Source: Treponema sp. (GTDB taxonomy: Bacteria; Spirochaetota; Spirochaetia; Treponematales; Breznakiellaceae). From it: a stretch of 45,742 nt of DNA. The position numbers and the translations under genes were made by a program. The notes below the pieces were generated by a model. The model saw nothing but the letters and a program-made list of their open reading frames with translations. It was not told the origin of the DNA and did no database searches. This document shows positions 1-9,370 of this stretch, piece by piece. The DNA is taken from positions 1 to 45,742 of the forward strand of contig JAIRNA010000035.1 of NCBI GenBank assembly GCA_031258305.1, read 5' to 3'. Numbering within the stretch: position 1 is the first letter of the stretch; every line of letters begins with the position of its first letter.

Positions 1-130
1 GGCGCGGTCGTTGAATGGGCTTGGTGAAGGGTGTCAGACACGTAAGACGCCCATTGCCCATTACGTCTAGGAAGATGAACCCGATGGGTGATACGTTGAA
101 TTCCTGCGGTTGAGCTTGATTGCTTACCAT
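1..130 (-). CDS. Partial hypothetical protein, C-terminus beyond window edge
   Basis: An open frame of 43 codons runs from an ATG at 128-130 leftward off the window. It is not bounded by a stop, so only the N-terminus is visible. It starts MVSNQAQPQEF and contains a hydrophobic stretch near GFIFLDVMGNG. The Shine-Dalgarno signal is weak (GAGATT directly before the ATG). I do not recognise a family. It lies just behind the minus-strand terminator at 141-167, so it would be a separate transcription unit or depend on readthrough. It could be a chance open frame. Confidence 0.35.
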   Translation of the reverse strand, partial: MVSNQAQPQEFNVSPIGFIFLDVMGNGRLTCLTPFTKPIQRPR

Positions 131-140
131 TAATCTCAAT

Positions 141-167
141 AAAAAATCCCCGCCCCAAGGGGCGGGG
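141..167 (-). terminator. Rho-independent terminator of the ABC/sigma operon
   Basis: Perfect 9-bp inverted repeat (148-156 and 159-167, CCCCGCCCC with GGGGCGGGG) with a very short loop. On the minus strand it is followed by a T-run (A-run 141-146 on the plus strand). It is the only clear stop signal after the minus-strand operon that ends at 307. The stretch 168-306 between them shows no gene. Confidence 0.8.
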
Positions 168-306
168 TATTAAACCCTTTCTTTTTTTAAAATAAAACTC
201 GTTGTCGCATATTACACTTATTAATCGACACCCACAGTGCTTAAACCTCGTCCCGCGGGTCCGGTAGAATTGCGCACCGGGCTTTGGAACATACAGTCTC
301 CTAAAG

Positions 307-744
307 TTATCCAGAATGGGATGGGTTTTCTTCGTCTGTTGTGCTTGTTTCGCAATGGCAGAATTGCGTCCCACAGCAGACCTTTATGCCTACTTTGGAG
401 AGAAGGCAAGAACCGGTTGCCAGGGTAGTTAAGTAGTTGGCGGAAAAGAGAAACAGGAACGCGTAGCAGGCCGCTACTGCCCCACGCACCACCCGGCGGG
501 TAAACCGGTGTTGCCACGCATGGTTAGCTTGAGAGTTCCGGCACCTCCATGCGGCGCGGGCGCGAATCGTCCGGGCGGCGGCGTCCAACGCTTCACCGTT
601 TAGCTTTGGCGGGGAACGGCCATCCAGCGCGTACAACTCGTCTATCCGTCGGTCAATACAATCGGGGTCTATATCCTCCGCGTCTTTCTTTAATTCCAAT
701 TCGATATGCGCGATAAGGGAATTTCTCATATCTTGTTTTGCCAT
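307..744 (-). CDS. Small single-span membrane protein, possible anti-sigma partner
   Basis: 145-residue protein encoded directly behind the ECF sigma gene (46-nt gap). The start at 744 (MAKQDMRN) is chosen because AAGGA lies 6 nt upstream; in-frame ATGs at 801 and 825 would overlap the sigma gene and lack such a site. The N-terminal two thirds are soluble and charged, with a RRIDELYALDG segment. One hydrophobic span (AACYAFLFLFSANYL) follows, then a Cys-rich tail with CC and CHC. A soluble domain plus one membrane span encoded after a sigma factor is the usual arrangement of membrane anti-sigma factors, but I see no HxxxCxxC zinc motif and no recognisable family. The role is therefore inferred only from position. 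Confidence 0.55.
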   Translation of the reverse strand: MAKQDMRNSLIAHIELELKKDAEDIDPDCIDRRIDELYALDGRSPPKLNGEALDAAARTIRARAAWRCRNSQANHAWQHRFTRRVVRGAVAACYAFLFLFSANYLTTLATGSCLLSKVGIKVCCGTQFCHCETSTTDEENPSHSG

Positions 745-790
745 TATCCGTCCTTCATAGTATAACTCACCGTTTTTGTGAAAAGTTGCA

Positions 791-1369
791 TTACAATTCA
801 TAACCAGCCAGCAATTCTCGTGCAAGGGCAGTTATCTTGTGCCGTAAGCGGCTCGACTGGGACTTCACAGCGCTCAGGGTAAGGTTGAGCTGTGCGGCGG
901 CATCTTTGAGGGGCTTTCTTTGACGGAAGACAAGTTCTAGAATTTGTTCGTCCTTGGGCTTGAGACGCTTCTCAATCGCAGCGGCGACGCAGTCTATGGA
1001 CTTTTCTTCGGCAATCCGATCTTCCTCGGTCTGTATGTTTTTGGCAACGAGACGGTCAAGCGGCAATGCCCCATCCCACCCTGCCGCAAAGCCCGCGGAA
1101 GGGAGGGCAAATTTTTCGCGTTCCTTTCGGCGGGAAGTTGCGTACCGTTTGGAAATATTTCCCGCAGTTTTATACAGCCAGCCGCCGAGCTTGTCATAGT
1201 CGTGGAGCTTGTCCATATTCTCGTATAGGATAAGAAAAATATCCTGGGTACAATCCTCGGCGGAACTCACATCGCCGCCCAGTGCGTAACAGCAGAATTT
1301 GAGTTTCTTTTCGTAGTGATGGTTTACTATGCCGTTAAACGCGGCTTCCTGTTCGGCGCTGGGTTCCAT
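791..1369 (-). CDS. ECF-type RNA polymerase sigma factor
   Basis: 192-residue sigma-70 family protein of ECF size. Region 2 is visible near residues 20-85 (AEDCTQDIFLILYEN, the usual -10-binding/core-binding helix). Region 4 is near residues 130-185, with a helix-turn-helix reading LKDAAAQLNLTLSAVKSQSSRLR. It would direct RNA polymerase to a small regulon. The gene is third in a minus-strand operon, 12 nt behind the ABC ATPase gene and before a small membrane protein gene that may be its anti-sigma factor. AGGA stands 5 nt before the ATG. A sigma factor co-transcribed with an ABC exporter suggests that envelope or metal stress controls the exporter; that link is inference. Confidence 0.85.
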   Translation of the reverse strand: MEPSAEQEAAFNGIVNHHYEKKLKFCCYALGGDVSSAEDCTQDIFLILYENMDKLHDYDKLGGWLYKTAGNISKRYATSRRKEREKFALPSAGFAAGWDGALPLDRLVAKNIQTEEDRIAEEKSIDCVAAAIEKRLKPKDEQILELVFRQRKPLKDAAAQLNLTLSAVKSQSSRLRHKITALARELLAGYEL

Positions 1370-1381
1370 AGCATCCTGTGG

Positions 1382-2056
1382 TCAGGCGGCGTGGGGCGAA
1401 AGGTTCCCCGCATCCATCGAATAAGTTTTGTTGCCGTAATTCAGCGTATCAAGCTCGTGGGTAACGATGAGTACCGCTGTTCCCTCTTCCGCGATACGGC
1501 TGAAAAGCCGCATAATCTCCGCTGTAGTTTCGGCGTCAAGGTCGCCGGTAGGCTCATCGGCAATGAGGATCCGTGGCTCGTTGATCAAGGCGCGGGCAAT
1601 GGCCACCCGCCGCATCTCGCCGCCGGAGAGTTCCTTGGGGTACGATGCCGTCAGGTGGCTTATGCCCACCTTTTCGAGTAAGATAAAAGCCCTCCCTTCC
1701 ACATCACCCTCCCGCTTGAAAAGAAACCAGGGGATACAAACATTGTCGATCACGGTAAGGTTTGAGAGGAGGCTCTGCCCCTGAGGAACATAGCCTATTT
1801 TTTCGTTGCGGAAAAGAGAAATATCATTGTCGTTATAACCGGCAATGTCGCTCCCGCTAAATAGTATGTTCCCTTTAGTGGGTTTAAGCAGTCCTGCCGC
1901 CATATTAAGCAGGGTGCTTTTCCCGCTTCCGCTCCTGCCGGTAATACTGATAAAGTCACCTGCCGCGATAGTCAGATTCACGTTGTCAACGGCGTTAAAC
2001 ACCCGCCCACCCCGCTTGTATTCTTTGCTTACGCCGTTTAATTCCAAAAGCCTCAT
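1382..2056 (-). CDS. ABC transporter ATP-binding protein (MacB/LolD type)
   Basis: 224-residue ABC ATPase. Walker [10 protein letters not shown] is near residue 40, the signature LSGGEMRR near 143, Walker B ILIADEP followed by TGDLD near 164, and the H-loop histidine lies in IVTHE near 199. The TGDLD D-loop is typical of the MacB/LolD/FtsE group that works with FtsX-like permeases. The start codon directly abuts the end of the permease gene (2057), with GGGAGG upstream, so the two are translated together. It powers the permease encoded immediately upstream. Substrate unknown. Confidence 0.92.
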   Translation of the reverse strand: MRLLELNGVSKEYKRGGRVFNAVDNVNLTIAAGDFISITGRSGSGKSTLLNMAAGLLKPTKGNILFSGSDIAGYNDNDISLFRNEKIGYVPQGQSLLSNLTVIDNVCIPWFLFKREGDVEGRAFILLEKVGISHLTASYPKELSGGEMRRVAIARALINEPRILIADEPTGDLDAETTAEIMRLFSRIAEEGTAVLIVTHELDTLNYGNKTYSMDAGNLSPHAA

Positions 2057-3277
2057 TTATTCTCCCTCCCGCAAGGTAAAGTATGTTTCAGCTTTACTGA
2101 TATGCAATGCCGTATAGAGGGCGGACAAAGCCCCAGCCATAGCTGAAAGAAAAAGGCTTCCCAAAGCAATTAAAACAATATGTAAAAACGGCGCGTCAAA
2201 ATAGGGTAATTCCAGTTTCTCGCTTATGAGCGCGCTGAAGGGGAATACCGCAAGGCTGGCAAGAACAATGCCCGCAATGCCGCCTATTATTGCCGCAAGT
2301 GAGGATTCGCTTAGAACAAGACCGATAAGTTTCTTTCTTGTAGCTCCGAGTATACGCAATGTAGCGAATTCCTTCTTGCGTTCATGTATGGCGCCTGAAA
2401 ATACCGCCGCGAGTATCACAACAGCCAATACCCATGTGATAAGAGAAAAAAAGCGGATATAACGTATGACACCGGAAAGGGACTCGGAAATTCGCGTGAA
2501 AATACTCTGGGATACAAGCACATCAACCCCTTCATTTTGTTTTCGTATATCAGACGCGAGCCATGAAGGGTTCGCCGCCGGGTCGATTTTGGCCAGAACG
2601 GCGGAGACAAGTCCGCGCACTCCTTTCTTTTCTTGCTCGGCCAGAAAGCCGTAACCTTCCGTGCGCGCCTGCCTCATAAGGTTTTGCATAGTATTCATTG
2701 TCATAAAAACTGAAGTATCCAGTCCGCTTGCGCTTCTTGAAAGCCGCGCCGCTACCGGATACTTATGGTTCAAGAGCATTACGGTATTATCATTGCGTAT
2801 CGTAATCCCACTCCCGACGACAAGCTGCCCGTCCTCGACCTGCCCTCGAAACTTTTCCGCGATCCACGGCTGAATCACAAAATCAGTTTCAGGATCATAG
2901 GCGATAAGCTGCACCATGTCATCACAGCAGGATTCCGAAAGTGATGTAAGAAAAAACTGAGGAGAAGCGCAGACCACGCCCTCCATTTGAGATACCTTAT
3001 TGACGATACCCGCGTCAAAGTAAAAATAGTTAGCCCCTCCTCGAAGCAATAAGGACTGGGCCTTCTCAGCCGTTCCCTGGGGAACAACCATAATATCCGC
3101 TCCAAAACGCTGTGTCATAGCAGTCAAACCCTGCTGAAGATTTAAGGCGAGAATTGACCCGCCAAAAAGGGTAAAGGCAAGAATTGCCACGACCACCACA
3201 AGACAGGCGGTACGTACCGGCTTTGCCTTTAGGTTCTTAAGCGATAAAACGCCCACTGTAAGACTGATTTTCAACAT
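2057..3277 (-). CDS. FtsX-like ABC transporter permease with a double-Cys extracytoplasmic domain
   Basis: 406-residue permease of the MacB/FtsX fold: one membrane span near residues 25-50, a large extracytoplasmic domain, then three spans near 275-300, 320-350 and 365-390. The external domain holds GADIMVVPQG and a conspicuous CC pair (LSESCCDDM), which I recall from FtsX-like permeases in iron/copper-linked (P19/Ftr1-neighbour) loci; a metal or redox role is therefore possible but unproven. The start at ATG 3277 has AAGGAG 5 nt upstream; a GTG at 3283 would sit inside that site. First gene of an operon permease-ATPase-sigma-membrane protein with a promoter at 3370-3399. Confidence 0.85.
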   Translation of the reverse strand: MLKISLTVGVLSLKNLKAKPVRTACLVVVVAILAFTLFGGSILALNLQQGLTAMTQRFGADIMVVPQGTAEKAQSLLLRGGANYFYFDAGIVNKVSQMEGVVCASPQFFLTSLSESCCDDMVQLIAYDPETDFVIQPWIAEKFRGQVEDGQLVVGSGITIRNDNTVMLLNHKYPVAARLSRSASGLDTSVFMTMNTMQNLMRQARTEGYGFLAEQEKKGVRGLVSAVLAKIDPAANPSWLASDIRKQNEGVDVLVSQSIFTRISESLSGVIRYIRFFSLITWVLAVVILAAVFSGAIHERKKEFATLRILGATRKKLIGLVLSESSLAAIIGGIAGIVLASLAVFPFSALISEKLELPYFDAPFLHIVLIALGSLFLSAMAGALSALYTALHISKAETYFTLREGE

Positions 3278-3369
3278 AAGCACTCCTTGAATTAGGTTAA
3301 TGTAGATATGTTAAATGTACTTGTATATTTACGTCAAGTATCCCTATATATCCTACTAAACCTATATTT

Positions 3370-3399
3370 ATAATAACATATACTAAATTAAACTGTCAA
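3370..3399 (-). promoter_or_regulatory. Sigma-70-like promoter of the ABC/sigma operon
   Basis: On the minus strand a consensus TTGACA (3394-3399) is followed after 18 nt by TATTAT (3370-3375). The predicted start near 3363 leaves a leader of roughly 86 nt before the permease ATG. The surrounding 3284-3507 stretch is very A/T-rich and has no gene. Confidence 0.55.
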
Positions 3400-3507
3400 T
3401 AGACCATTGCACAATTTTGAGTAAATTTAAGGCGTCACGGATGGCGTCTGTTGCAATTAAATTGGGGGCATCCATACATCAATACTCGCGAACCTATGAA
3501 TACTCTA

Positions 3508-4242
3508 TTAAAACACTTGTTGACGCAAGAGAGCGGCTTGCGTATGTTTATCCTTATTCTTGCTCGTGCTAAGAATAAGGTCGTATTGTTCCGCCGCTTT
3601 TACGTTATTACCCGTAACATAGTAAGCCCGTGCAAGAACAAACATAGCGTCTGCCGCGCCTTCGGGATTTTTCTCATTCAATGCGATGTAGCGCTCAAGG
3701 TAGGGAATCGCCTCCGCAGATTTGTCCATCTCGAAGACGTAAAGAATACTAATGCCATAAAGCGGCTTATCATAATTAAGCTTGAGTTCTATAGAACGAA
3801 GATAGCTTTCTTCGGCGAGCGTGAAATAAGCTTGTCTGCTGTTTTCCGCGCCCGGAAAAGCCACGCTGGATTTCGCCATAACCGCCGCGGACATACCTGT
3901 CATATAGAAGAGAGCCGGGTCCTCAGGAGCGTGTTTAACCGCATTTTGCAAAGACTCCAACGCCTCCGCGTGTTGTCCTTTGTCTTGTAGGCGTATGGCA
4001 AGAATCTTCCAATATGTGGCGGTCTTCGAGCTTGCTTTGAGGCATTGGTCGAGCTGTTTTTCGTAAGCCGCAATGGTTTTCTTCAGGTCGTCTATAGTCT
4101 GTGGCGACTTGCTGTTACTGATGTCCGCAATACGTTCCGCCTCCTGCCCACGAAGTTGCGCCTCTCGGATAGCAGTCCCGCCAATTATAAGCGTTGCTAT
4201 GACAACAATAACTCCTATGCCGATAACATAATCTTTCTTCAT
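3508..4242 (-). CDS. Membrane-anchored TPR-repeat protein
   Basis: 244-residue protein. An N-terminal hydrophobic segment (residues 6-25, IGIGVIVVIATLIIGG) acts as signal anchor. It is followed by helical repeats with TPR character: ALESLQNAVKHAPEDPALFY, the segment around EESYLRSIELKLNYDKPLYG, EAIPYLERYIALNEKNPEG and AEQYDLILSTSKNKD. TPR proteins are scaffolds for protein-protein contacts. The gene lies 18 nt behind the symporter gene and has AGGAGG upstream of its ATG, so the two are probably one operon. A role in assembling or regulating the neighbouring transporter is possible but only inferred. Confidence 0.8.
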   Translation of the reverse strand: MKKDYVIGIGVIVVIATLIIGGTAIREAQLRGQEAERIADISNSKSPQTIDDLKKTIAAYEKQLDQCLKASSKTATYWKILAIRLQDKGQHAEALESLQNAVKHAPEDPALFYMTGMSAAVMAKSSVAFPGAENSRQAYFTLAEESYLRSIELKLNYDKPLYGISILYVFEMDKSAEAIPYLERYIALNEKNPEGAADAMFVLARAYYVTGNNVKAAEQYDLILSTSKNKDKHTQAALLRQQVF

Positions 4243-4260
4243 TTTTTAAACCTCCTCTTG

Positions 4261-5511
4261 CTATATAAACTGCCGCATTGCTTTGTCTTCTTGAAGCTCG
4301 CTGATTTTTGCGATGGCGTAGACCGCAAAATTAGTGAGCATGATGTCTAGAAACGTGCCAATGGCGATGAGGTAGAAAGCGATGGGTTTTAAGATGAGGT
4401 AACCCGCCTCAAAGCCTTGACTGTAGTCCGTACAAAGCACCGCAAGCGCGATCCACGCCCCATCTCCTGGGTGTCGGGCAAGCAGAAAGGAGATACTAAG
4501 GGCGCGTAATCCTATCGAGATGATGTCGACAGTGGTGATACCAAGGCTTGAATAGGATTTGATAATGACGATGAAAGAAATCGCCGCAACCATAGCGCTC
4601 CCTGCCCTGCTAAAGGCGGTTAATAACGGCACGGTAACCGCAGTTACACGCCTGCGTACGCCGAGACTTTCCTTCATATGCCTGAATAGTACCGGTAAGG
4701 TAAAGTTGACATCCCCAGAGAAGAAGGCACACAGCGCTGAAGAAATGGAACTATAGACCAAAGCCCACGGGCGTGGTTTATTTTTCACGATGAAGTACAA
4801 CAAGAGAGGGAATACGATGAAGCCCAACAGAGCGCTCGTTACGGCTAAAAGAACGATTAGAGACCAGAATTCAGACAATACTTTGCCAATACCGCGCCAG
4901 TGGAAAGCCCAATACGCACTCAATGCGATAAGGGCAACGCCTAAAACTTCAGAAAAGAAGGAAGCGATGTAGTAGAATATACGAGAAAGGGCGTCGATGA
5001 GGGATATGACCGGCTTCGTGAAATTCCGGTCGTAGGACAGTCCCAACCCCACGAAGAAGGCGAATACGTATACAGGAAGCAAATAAACGCCATCACTTAC
5101 CAGCGCGGAGAACATATTCTGGGGGAAGATATCCGCTATGTTTTGAAGGGTAGAAAGAGAAATATTTTCGACCTGCCCGTCTTGGGTAATAGGAATCCGA
5201 GCTGGTGGGAAGAGTATAGTCGCCACGAGTCCTATGCCGACCACCAACGTTGCGCTTATTACCATGAAGATGAAGGGTTTTAACAGCATAGACCAGAAAC
5301 CACCCTCCCGCCGCAATTCGTAAACCGCGATGCACAGAGAAAAAACCATCATCGGCACAACTGTGTATCGTCCGGCGCTAACAGCGAAATTTGCGATCCA
5401 TTCTATGATATCGCTTATCGCCTGATTGCCAATAGGTAAAAAGGACCCCAACGCTATGCCAAGGACCGCGCCGGCTAAAAGTTTGAACCATACTTTCATA
5501 TAAGAATTCAC
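4261..5511 (-). CDS. Dicarboxylate/amino acid:cation symporter (DAACS family)
   Basis: 416-residue integral membrane protein with about eight to ten hydrophobic spans, as expected for the DAACS/SDF glutamate-aspartate transporter family. The N-terminus (AGAVLGIALGSFLP) and the segment FIVIIKSYSSLGI after SAMVAAIS match the layout of re-entrant hairpins in this family. It would import glutamate, aspartate or C4-dicarboxylates driven by sodium or protons across the inner membrane. The classical NMDGT motif is not seen; at the corresponding place it reads FSGDVNFTLPVLF, so substrate preference is uncertain. First gene of a two-gene operon with the TPR protein; a promoter lies at 5601-5629. Confidence 0.8.
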   Translation of the reverse strand: MNSYMKVWFKLLAGAVLGIALGSFLPIGNQAISDIIEWIANFAVSAGRYTVVPMMVFSLCIAVYELRREGGFWSMLLKPFIFMVISATLVVGIGLVATILFPPARIPITQDGQVENISLSTLQNIADIFPQNMFSALVSDGVYLLPVYVFAFFVGLGLSYDRNFTKPVISLIDALSRIFYYIASFFSEVLGVALIALSAYWAFHWRGIGKVLSEFWSLIVLLAVTSALLGFIVFPLLLYFIVKNKPRPWALVYSSISSALCAFFSGDVNFTLPVLFRHMKESLGVRRRVTAVTVPLLTAFSRAGSAMVAAISFIVIIKSYSSLGITTVDIISIGLRALSISFLLARHPGDGAWIALAVLCTDYSQGFEAGYLILKPIAFYLIAIGTFLDIMLTNFAVYAIAKISELQEDKAMRQFI

Positions 5512-5600
5512 CTTTTGCGGTATCGCTAAAAACGTTTTTTGGTTTCTAGCAATGCCATTTATAGAGTAACGACAATTACGCCATTTAATGACGCGCTTTT

Positions 5601-5629
5601 ATCATATATGAAAACAAAAGTTTTTTCAA
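5601..5629 (-). promoter_or_regulatory. Promoter of the symporter-TPR operon
   Basis: Minus-strand TTGAAA (5624-5629), 17-nt spacer, TATGAT (5601-5606). The predicted start near 5594 gives a leader of about 80 nt before the symporter ATG at 5511. Confidence 0.6.
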
Positions 5630-5724
5630 CAAATATAAAAGAAATTGGAAATTTTTTCCAATAATAGTATAGCTCACATTGCCATATTTTTGCACGTTTG
5701 CCGTGTGGAATTACCGTTACCCTC

Positions 5725-5753
5725 TTGACTTTTCCCTTAAAATACGGTATATT
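5725..5753 (+). promoter_or_regulatory. Strong plus-strand promoter with no adjacent gene
   Basis: TTGACT (5725-5730), 17-nt spacer, TATATT (5748-5753): five of six matches in both hexamers. A transcript would start near 5760 and run toward tig, 269 nt away. The stretch 5754-5946 has no convincing ORF but contains a hairpin (5890-5904, GCCAAC ATT GTTGGC). It may give a long tig leader or a small RNA. Confidence 0.5.
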
Positions 5754-5946
5754 AAAGAAAGTTTTGGCACCGGCGTTCATTGTATGGTGGTTCATAATAG
5801 CAGAACTATGACGGATAGTGTTTTAAAGAGCATGATTTACTGATTTCATAAATCTGATTTAAAACTATGAAGACGGCATTGTAAATTGTGCCAACATTGT
5901 TGGCGCGGTTCACACAGTTTTTGTTAAGGTCCATCCTTATACGCCT

Positions 5947-5975
5947 TTGCGGTTAATTTTATTCAAGGTTATTAT
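5947..5975 (+). promoter_or_regulatory. Proximal promoter of tig-clpP-clpX
   Basis: TTGCGG (5947-5952), 17-nt spacer, TATTAT (5970-5975). The -10 is good and the -35 weak. The predicted start near 5982 leaves a leader of about 47 nt before the GTG start of tig. Confidence 0.4.
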
Positions 5976-6028
5976 ACTTCCTGAGCCGTATCCAAAACTA
6001 ATTCTATTCACACCTTAAGGGAATAATT

Positions 6029-7423
6029 GTGATTATATCGAAAGAGATTACTAATCTGGAACATTCGCGGGTTAAGATAACAGTTGTGATCGGCAAGGAC
6101 GATGTCAGCGCCGAATATGACAAAATTTTAACTGATTATAGTAAAAATTTACAGATACCCGGTTTTCGCAAAGGCAAAGTGCCAAAAGAGGTTATCGTTA
6201 GAAAACTGGGAGAAGCCTTGAAGAAAGAGGTTGTCGGTCATATTATCGAACATTCTATGACCGAATTTTTTGAGGATGAAAATTCCCCGAAAGAAAACTT
6301 GCCTCTTGCGTATTCACAGCCATCCTTGGAGGGCGAGTTGCCATGCCTCGATTTGGGCAAGGATTTGTCCTACACAATGGTCTACGACGTGTTCCCCCGC
6401 TTCACTGTGGGGCAATGGAAAGGGCTTGAAGTAGAGATTCCCGATGTTTCCATCACTGAGGATGATGTGAACCGCGAATTAGAGGATGTACGTGAGCGTA
6501 ATGCCTTTGTTTTGGACAAACCGGAAGACGCGGAAGCCATGTCTAATGACGTGGCAACGGTAAGCTATAGTGAGCTAGACGAAAACGGGGCGGTCATTTC
6601 TGGCACGGAACGGGAAGATTTCGTGTTTACTATCGGTTCCGGATATAATGTCTTCAAGTTTGATGAAGACATTATTGGTATGAAGAAAGGCGAGACCAGA
6701 GACATCGTTAAAACCTACAGCGAAGATTTTGCTGAAAAAGACCTGGCCGGCAAAACAAAGAAAATCCGTATTAAAATCACCAGCCTTAAAAAGAAAAATA
6801 TCCCTATCGCGGATGACGACTTTGCACAGGATGTCGATGAGAAATTCAAGACCTTGGACGACCTCAAAGACGACATCAAGGAAAAACTCACGAAACGGCT
6901 TGACGAGCGACTCAAAGAGGTAAAAATCAACAGGATTATCGGAAAAATCTTAGAACAGACCCCGATTGATATTCCCGAATCTATGATGCGCGTTCAGCTT
7001 GACGCGCAATGGCGAAATTTTGCACGCCAATTTAATATGCCTGTTTACAAACTTAAAGAGGGAATAGTGAAATCTCCAGAGGGACTTGCTTCTTTTGAAG
7101 ACCTCTGGAGACCGGAGGCGTCGCGGGCTATTATGACTCAACTCGTCATTCAAACCATCATCAAAGACTTGAACCTCGAGATAACGGACGATGAATTCAA
7201 CAAGTTTGTAGAAAAGAGAGCTAAAGAATATGGTATGAGCGTTGAAGAATTCACTGATTATTATAAGAAACAAGATATAAAAGATTACTTGAAGGACGAG
7301 ATGCGCGAGATGAAACTTTTTGATATATTGATTGCGGAAAATACCGTAAAGATCGGCGCTAAAGAGGAATTCCTGTCGTTTATTAACCAAAAAACGGAAG
7401 AAAAGGTGGTTGCCGATGTTTAG
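6029..7423 (+). CDS. tig: Trigger factor, ribosome-associated chaperone/PPIase
   Basis: 464-residue trigger factor with the three expected parts. The N-terminal ribosome-binding domain (residues 1-125) includes the signature [11 protein letters not shown]. The FKBP-type peptidyl-prolyl isomerase domain (about 160-260) includes [12 protein letters not shown] and [10 protein letters not shown]. The long helical C-terminal chaperone domain ends near 450. It binds at the ribosomal exit tunnel and shields nascent chains. The start is a GTG with TAAGGGA 6 nt upstream. Followed by clpP (8-nt overlap) and clpX (17-nt overlap), the classic tig-clpP-clpX order, so chaperone and protease are translationally coupled. 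Confidence 0.97.
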   Translation: MIISKEITNLEHSRVKITVVIGKDDVSAEYDKILTDYSKNLQIPGFRKGKVPKEVIVRKLGEALKKEVVGHIIEHSMTEFFEDENSPKENLPLAYSQPSLEGELPCLDLGKDLSYTMVYDVFPRFTVGQWKGLEVEIPDVSITEDDVNRELEDVRERNAFVLDKPEDAEAMSNDVATVSYSELDENGAVISGTEREDFVFTIGSGYNVFKFDEDIIGMKKGETRDIVKTYSEDFAEKDLAGKTKKIRIKITSLKKKNIPIADDDFAQDVDEKFKTLDDLKDDIKEKLTKRLDERLKEVKINRIIGKILEQTPIDIPESMMRVQLDAQWRNFARQFNMPVYKLKEGIVKSPEGLASFEDLWRPEASRAIMTQLVIQTIIKDLNLEITDDEFNKFVEKRAKEYGMSVEEFTDYYKKQDIKDYLKDEMREMKLFDILIAENTVKIGAKEEFLSFINQKTEEKVVADV

Positions 7424-8078
7424 TTTTTCAAAAAAAAAGCAAGCGGAAATACTTTTCCATAAAGAAATTCCTATGGGAAATAACCTTGTGCCGATGGTTA
7501 TTGAGCAGACCGGTATGGGCGAGCGATCCTACGATATATACTCGCGTCTTCTCAAAGATCGCATCGTTTTTATTGACGGGGAAATCAACGATCTGACCGC
7601 AGACTTGGTCGTGGCGCAACTGCTTTTCTTGGACGGGCAGGATACAGACAAAGACATCAATCTCTACATTAACTCACCGGGCGGCGCGGTTACCGCGGGG
7701 CTTGCCATCTACGACACCATGCAATATGTAAAGAGCGATGTGCAGACCATTTGTCTGGGGCAAGCGGCGAGCATGGCCGCGCTGATTTTGACCGCGGGTG
7801 AAAAAGGTAAGCGTATGGTCTTGCCGTCTTCTCGTGTGCTGATTCATCAACCATGGGGCGGAGCACAGGGGCAGGCACGAGACATCGGCATACAATCAAA
7901 GGAAATCATCCGACTGAAGAAACTAACCATTGATATTTTCGCCCAATGCGCTGGTAAAGACGTTGAAAAAGTAGCCGCCGATATGGAACGGGATTTCTTT
8001 ATGTCTGCGGAAGACGCGGTCTCCTACGGCATCGCGGATTCCATATTGAGAAGGGAGAATTATGGCAAGACTTCGTAA
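7416..8078 (+). CDS. clpP: ATP-dependent Clp protease proteolytic subunit
   Basis: 220-residue serine protease that forms the tetradecameric ClpP chamber. Catalytic triad by position: S119 in GQAASMA, H144 in LIHQPWGG and D193 in ERDFFMS; the oxyanion/handle segment SPGGAVTAG is present. The ATG at 7416 is preferred because GGTGG stands 7 nt upstream; a TTG at 7410 is possible. The family normally begins near [10 protein letters not shown], so the first 20 residues ([10 protein letters not shown]...) are an extension or propeptide, or translation starts at the ATG at 7473. Overlaps tig and clpX, and works with ClpX and probably the ClpC encoded downstream. Confidence 0.97.
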   Translation: MFSFSKKKQAEILFHKEIPMGNNLVPMVIEQTGMGERSYDIYSRLLKDRIVFIDGEINDLTADLVVAQLLFLDGQDTDKDINLYINSPGGAVTAGLAIYDTMQYVKSDVQTICLGQAASMAALILTAGEKGKRMVLPSSRVLIHQPWGGAQGQARDIGIQSKEIIRLKKLTIDIFAQCAGKDVEKVAADMERDFFMSAEDAVSYGIADSILRRENYGKTS

Positions 8079-9336
8079 CTCCATGCATGAAGAGCAGGTT
8101 TGCTCATTTTGCGGAAAAAGTAGTGACATTACACGAAAACTCATCTCAGGTCCCCGTAACGTTTTTATCTGTGATGAATGTATTGATGTGTGCATAAAGA
8201 TTCTTTCCAATGAGTCACAAGAGATATCCTCACAATTCACTGAAGAAATACCTACACCGCGGGAAATCAAAGAGTACCTCGACGAATTCGTGATTGGACA
8301 GGAAAATGCGAAAAAAGCCCTATCTGTAGCTGTCTATAACCACTATAAGCGCATAAGCAGTCCGAAAAACATTCATAAAGGCGCGAATTACGTTGAAATT
8401 GAAAAATCCAATGTGTTGTTGATTGGTCCCACTGGTACGGGTAAGACTTTACTTGCTAAGACTTTGGCGAGTAAGCTCAAAGTTCCCTACGCCATAGCTG
8501 ACGCCACTACTCTGACCGAAGCAGGCTACGTGGGTGAGGATGTGGAAAATATCTTGCTTAAGCTCATTCAGAACGCGGGTAACAACGTCGCGGCCGCAGA
8601 ACGAGGTATCGTTTATATTGACGAAATCGACAAGATAGCCCGCAAGGGTGAAAATGTGTCCATCACGCGGGATGTGTCCGGTGAAGGCGTTCAGCAGGCT
8701 CTGCTGAAAATCATCGAGGGGTCGGTCGCGTCTGTGCCGCCTCAAGGCGGACGCAAGCACCCGAATCAAGAAATGCTCCGTATCGACACGACGAACATCC
8801 TGTTCATATGTGGCGGGGCGTTCGTCGGGCTTGAAAAATTCATCGAACAGAGGGTCGTTCAGCATCCGCTCGGTTTTGGCGCGGACTTTGACGATAAATC
8901 CTCGAAGAACCGTAAGGAGCTGTTCGAAGCGCTTCACCCTGATGACCTCATCCATTTCGGTATGATACCGGAATTTATCGGGCGCCTGCCCATCTCCGTG
9001 TGCCTAGAAGAACTCAAGCTCGAAGACTTGAAGCGCATCATCACCGAACCGCGCAACGCCATTGTGAAGCAGTATCAGGCGTCAATGGCGATTGATGATG
9101 TACGCCTCGAATTCAGTGAAGGCGCTATTGACGCAATAGCCGGTACCGCTCTCAAACAGAAGACAGGAGCGCGAGGCATCCGCTCCATTGTGGAAAAGCT
9201 GATGACCGATATCATGTACGAAATTCCTTCTATGCGCGACAGGGAAAATATGAAGGTCGTCGTCACCCAGGATACGGTCGAAAAAGCCTCTCCACCCGAC
9301 ATTATCCGTATGGAAAAAGTCCAGAAGAGCGCATAA
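8062..9336 (+). CDS. clpX: ATP-dependent Clp protease ATP-binding subunit ClpX
   Basis: 424-residue AAA+ unfoldase. The N-terminal zinc-binding domain has all four cysteines (C14, C17, C37, C40 in CSFCGK and CDEC) for substrate and adaptor binding. Walker A is [11 protein letters not shown] near residue 118 and Walker B VYIDEIDK near 189. The pore loop GYVGEDV and a ClpP-docking loop of the IGF type (PLGFGADF region) are visible. It unfolds tagged proteins and feeds them to ClpP. The start has GGGAG upstream and overlaps clpP by 17 nt. Full length for the family. Confidence 0.97.
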   Translation: MARLRNSMHEEQVCSFCGKSSDITRKLISGPRNVFICDECIDVCIKILSNESQEISSQFTEEIPTPREIKEYLDEFVIGQENAKKALSVAVYNHYKRISSPKNIHKGANYVEIEKSNVLLIGPTGTGKTLLAKTLASKLKVPYAIADATTLTEAGYVGEDVENILLKLIQNAGNNVAAAERGIVYIDEIDKIARKGENVSITRDVSGEGVQQALLKIIEGSVASVPPQGGRKHPNQEMLRIDTTNILFICGGAFVGLEKFIEQRVVQHPLGFGADFDDKSSKNRKELFEALHPDDLIHFGMIPEFIGRLPISVCLEELKLEDLKRIITEPRNAIVKQYQASMAIDDVRLEFSEGAIDAIAGTALKQKTGARGIRSIVEKLMTDIMYEIPSMRDRENMKVVVTQDTVEKASPPDIIRMEKVQKSA

Positions 9337-9370
9337 AAAGAGATGCAAGGAGTTTTTGTAAATAATCCTT

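Noticed and set aside
307-825. Longer reading of the small membrane protein from 801 or 825
   Set aside because: Those starts overlap the sigma gene and lack a ribosome-binding site, whereas ATG 744 has AAGGA at good spacing.
5559-5795. Minus-strand 78-codon frame in the tig/symporter intergenic region
   Set aside because: It crosses two good promoters on opposite strands, has no ribosome-binding site and reads like random A/T-rich sequence.
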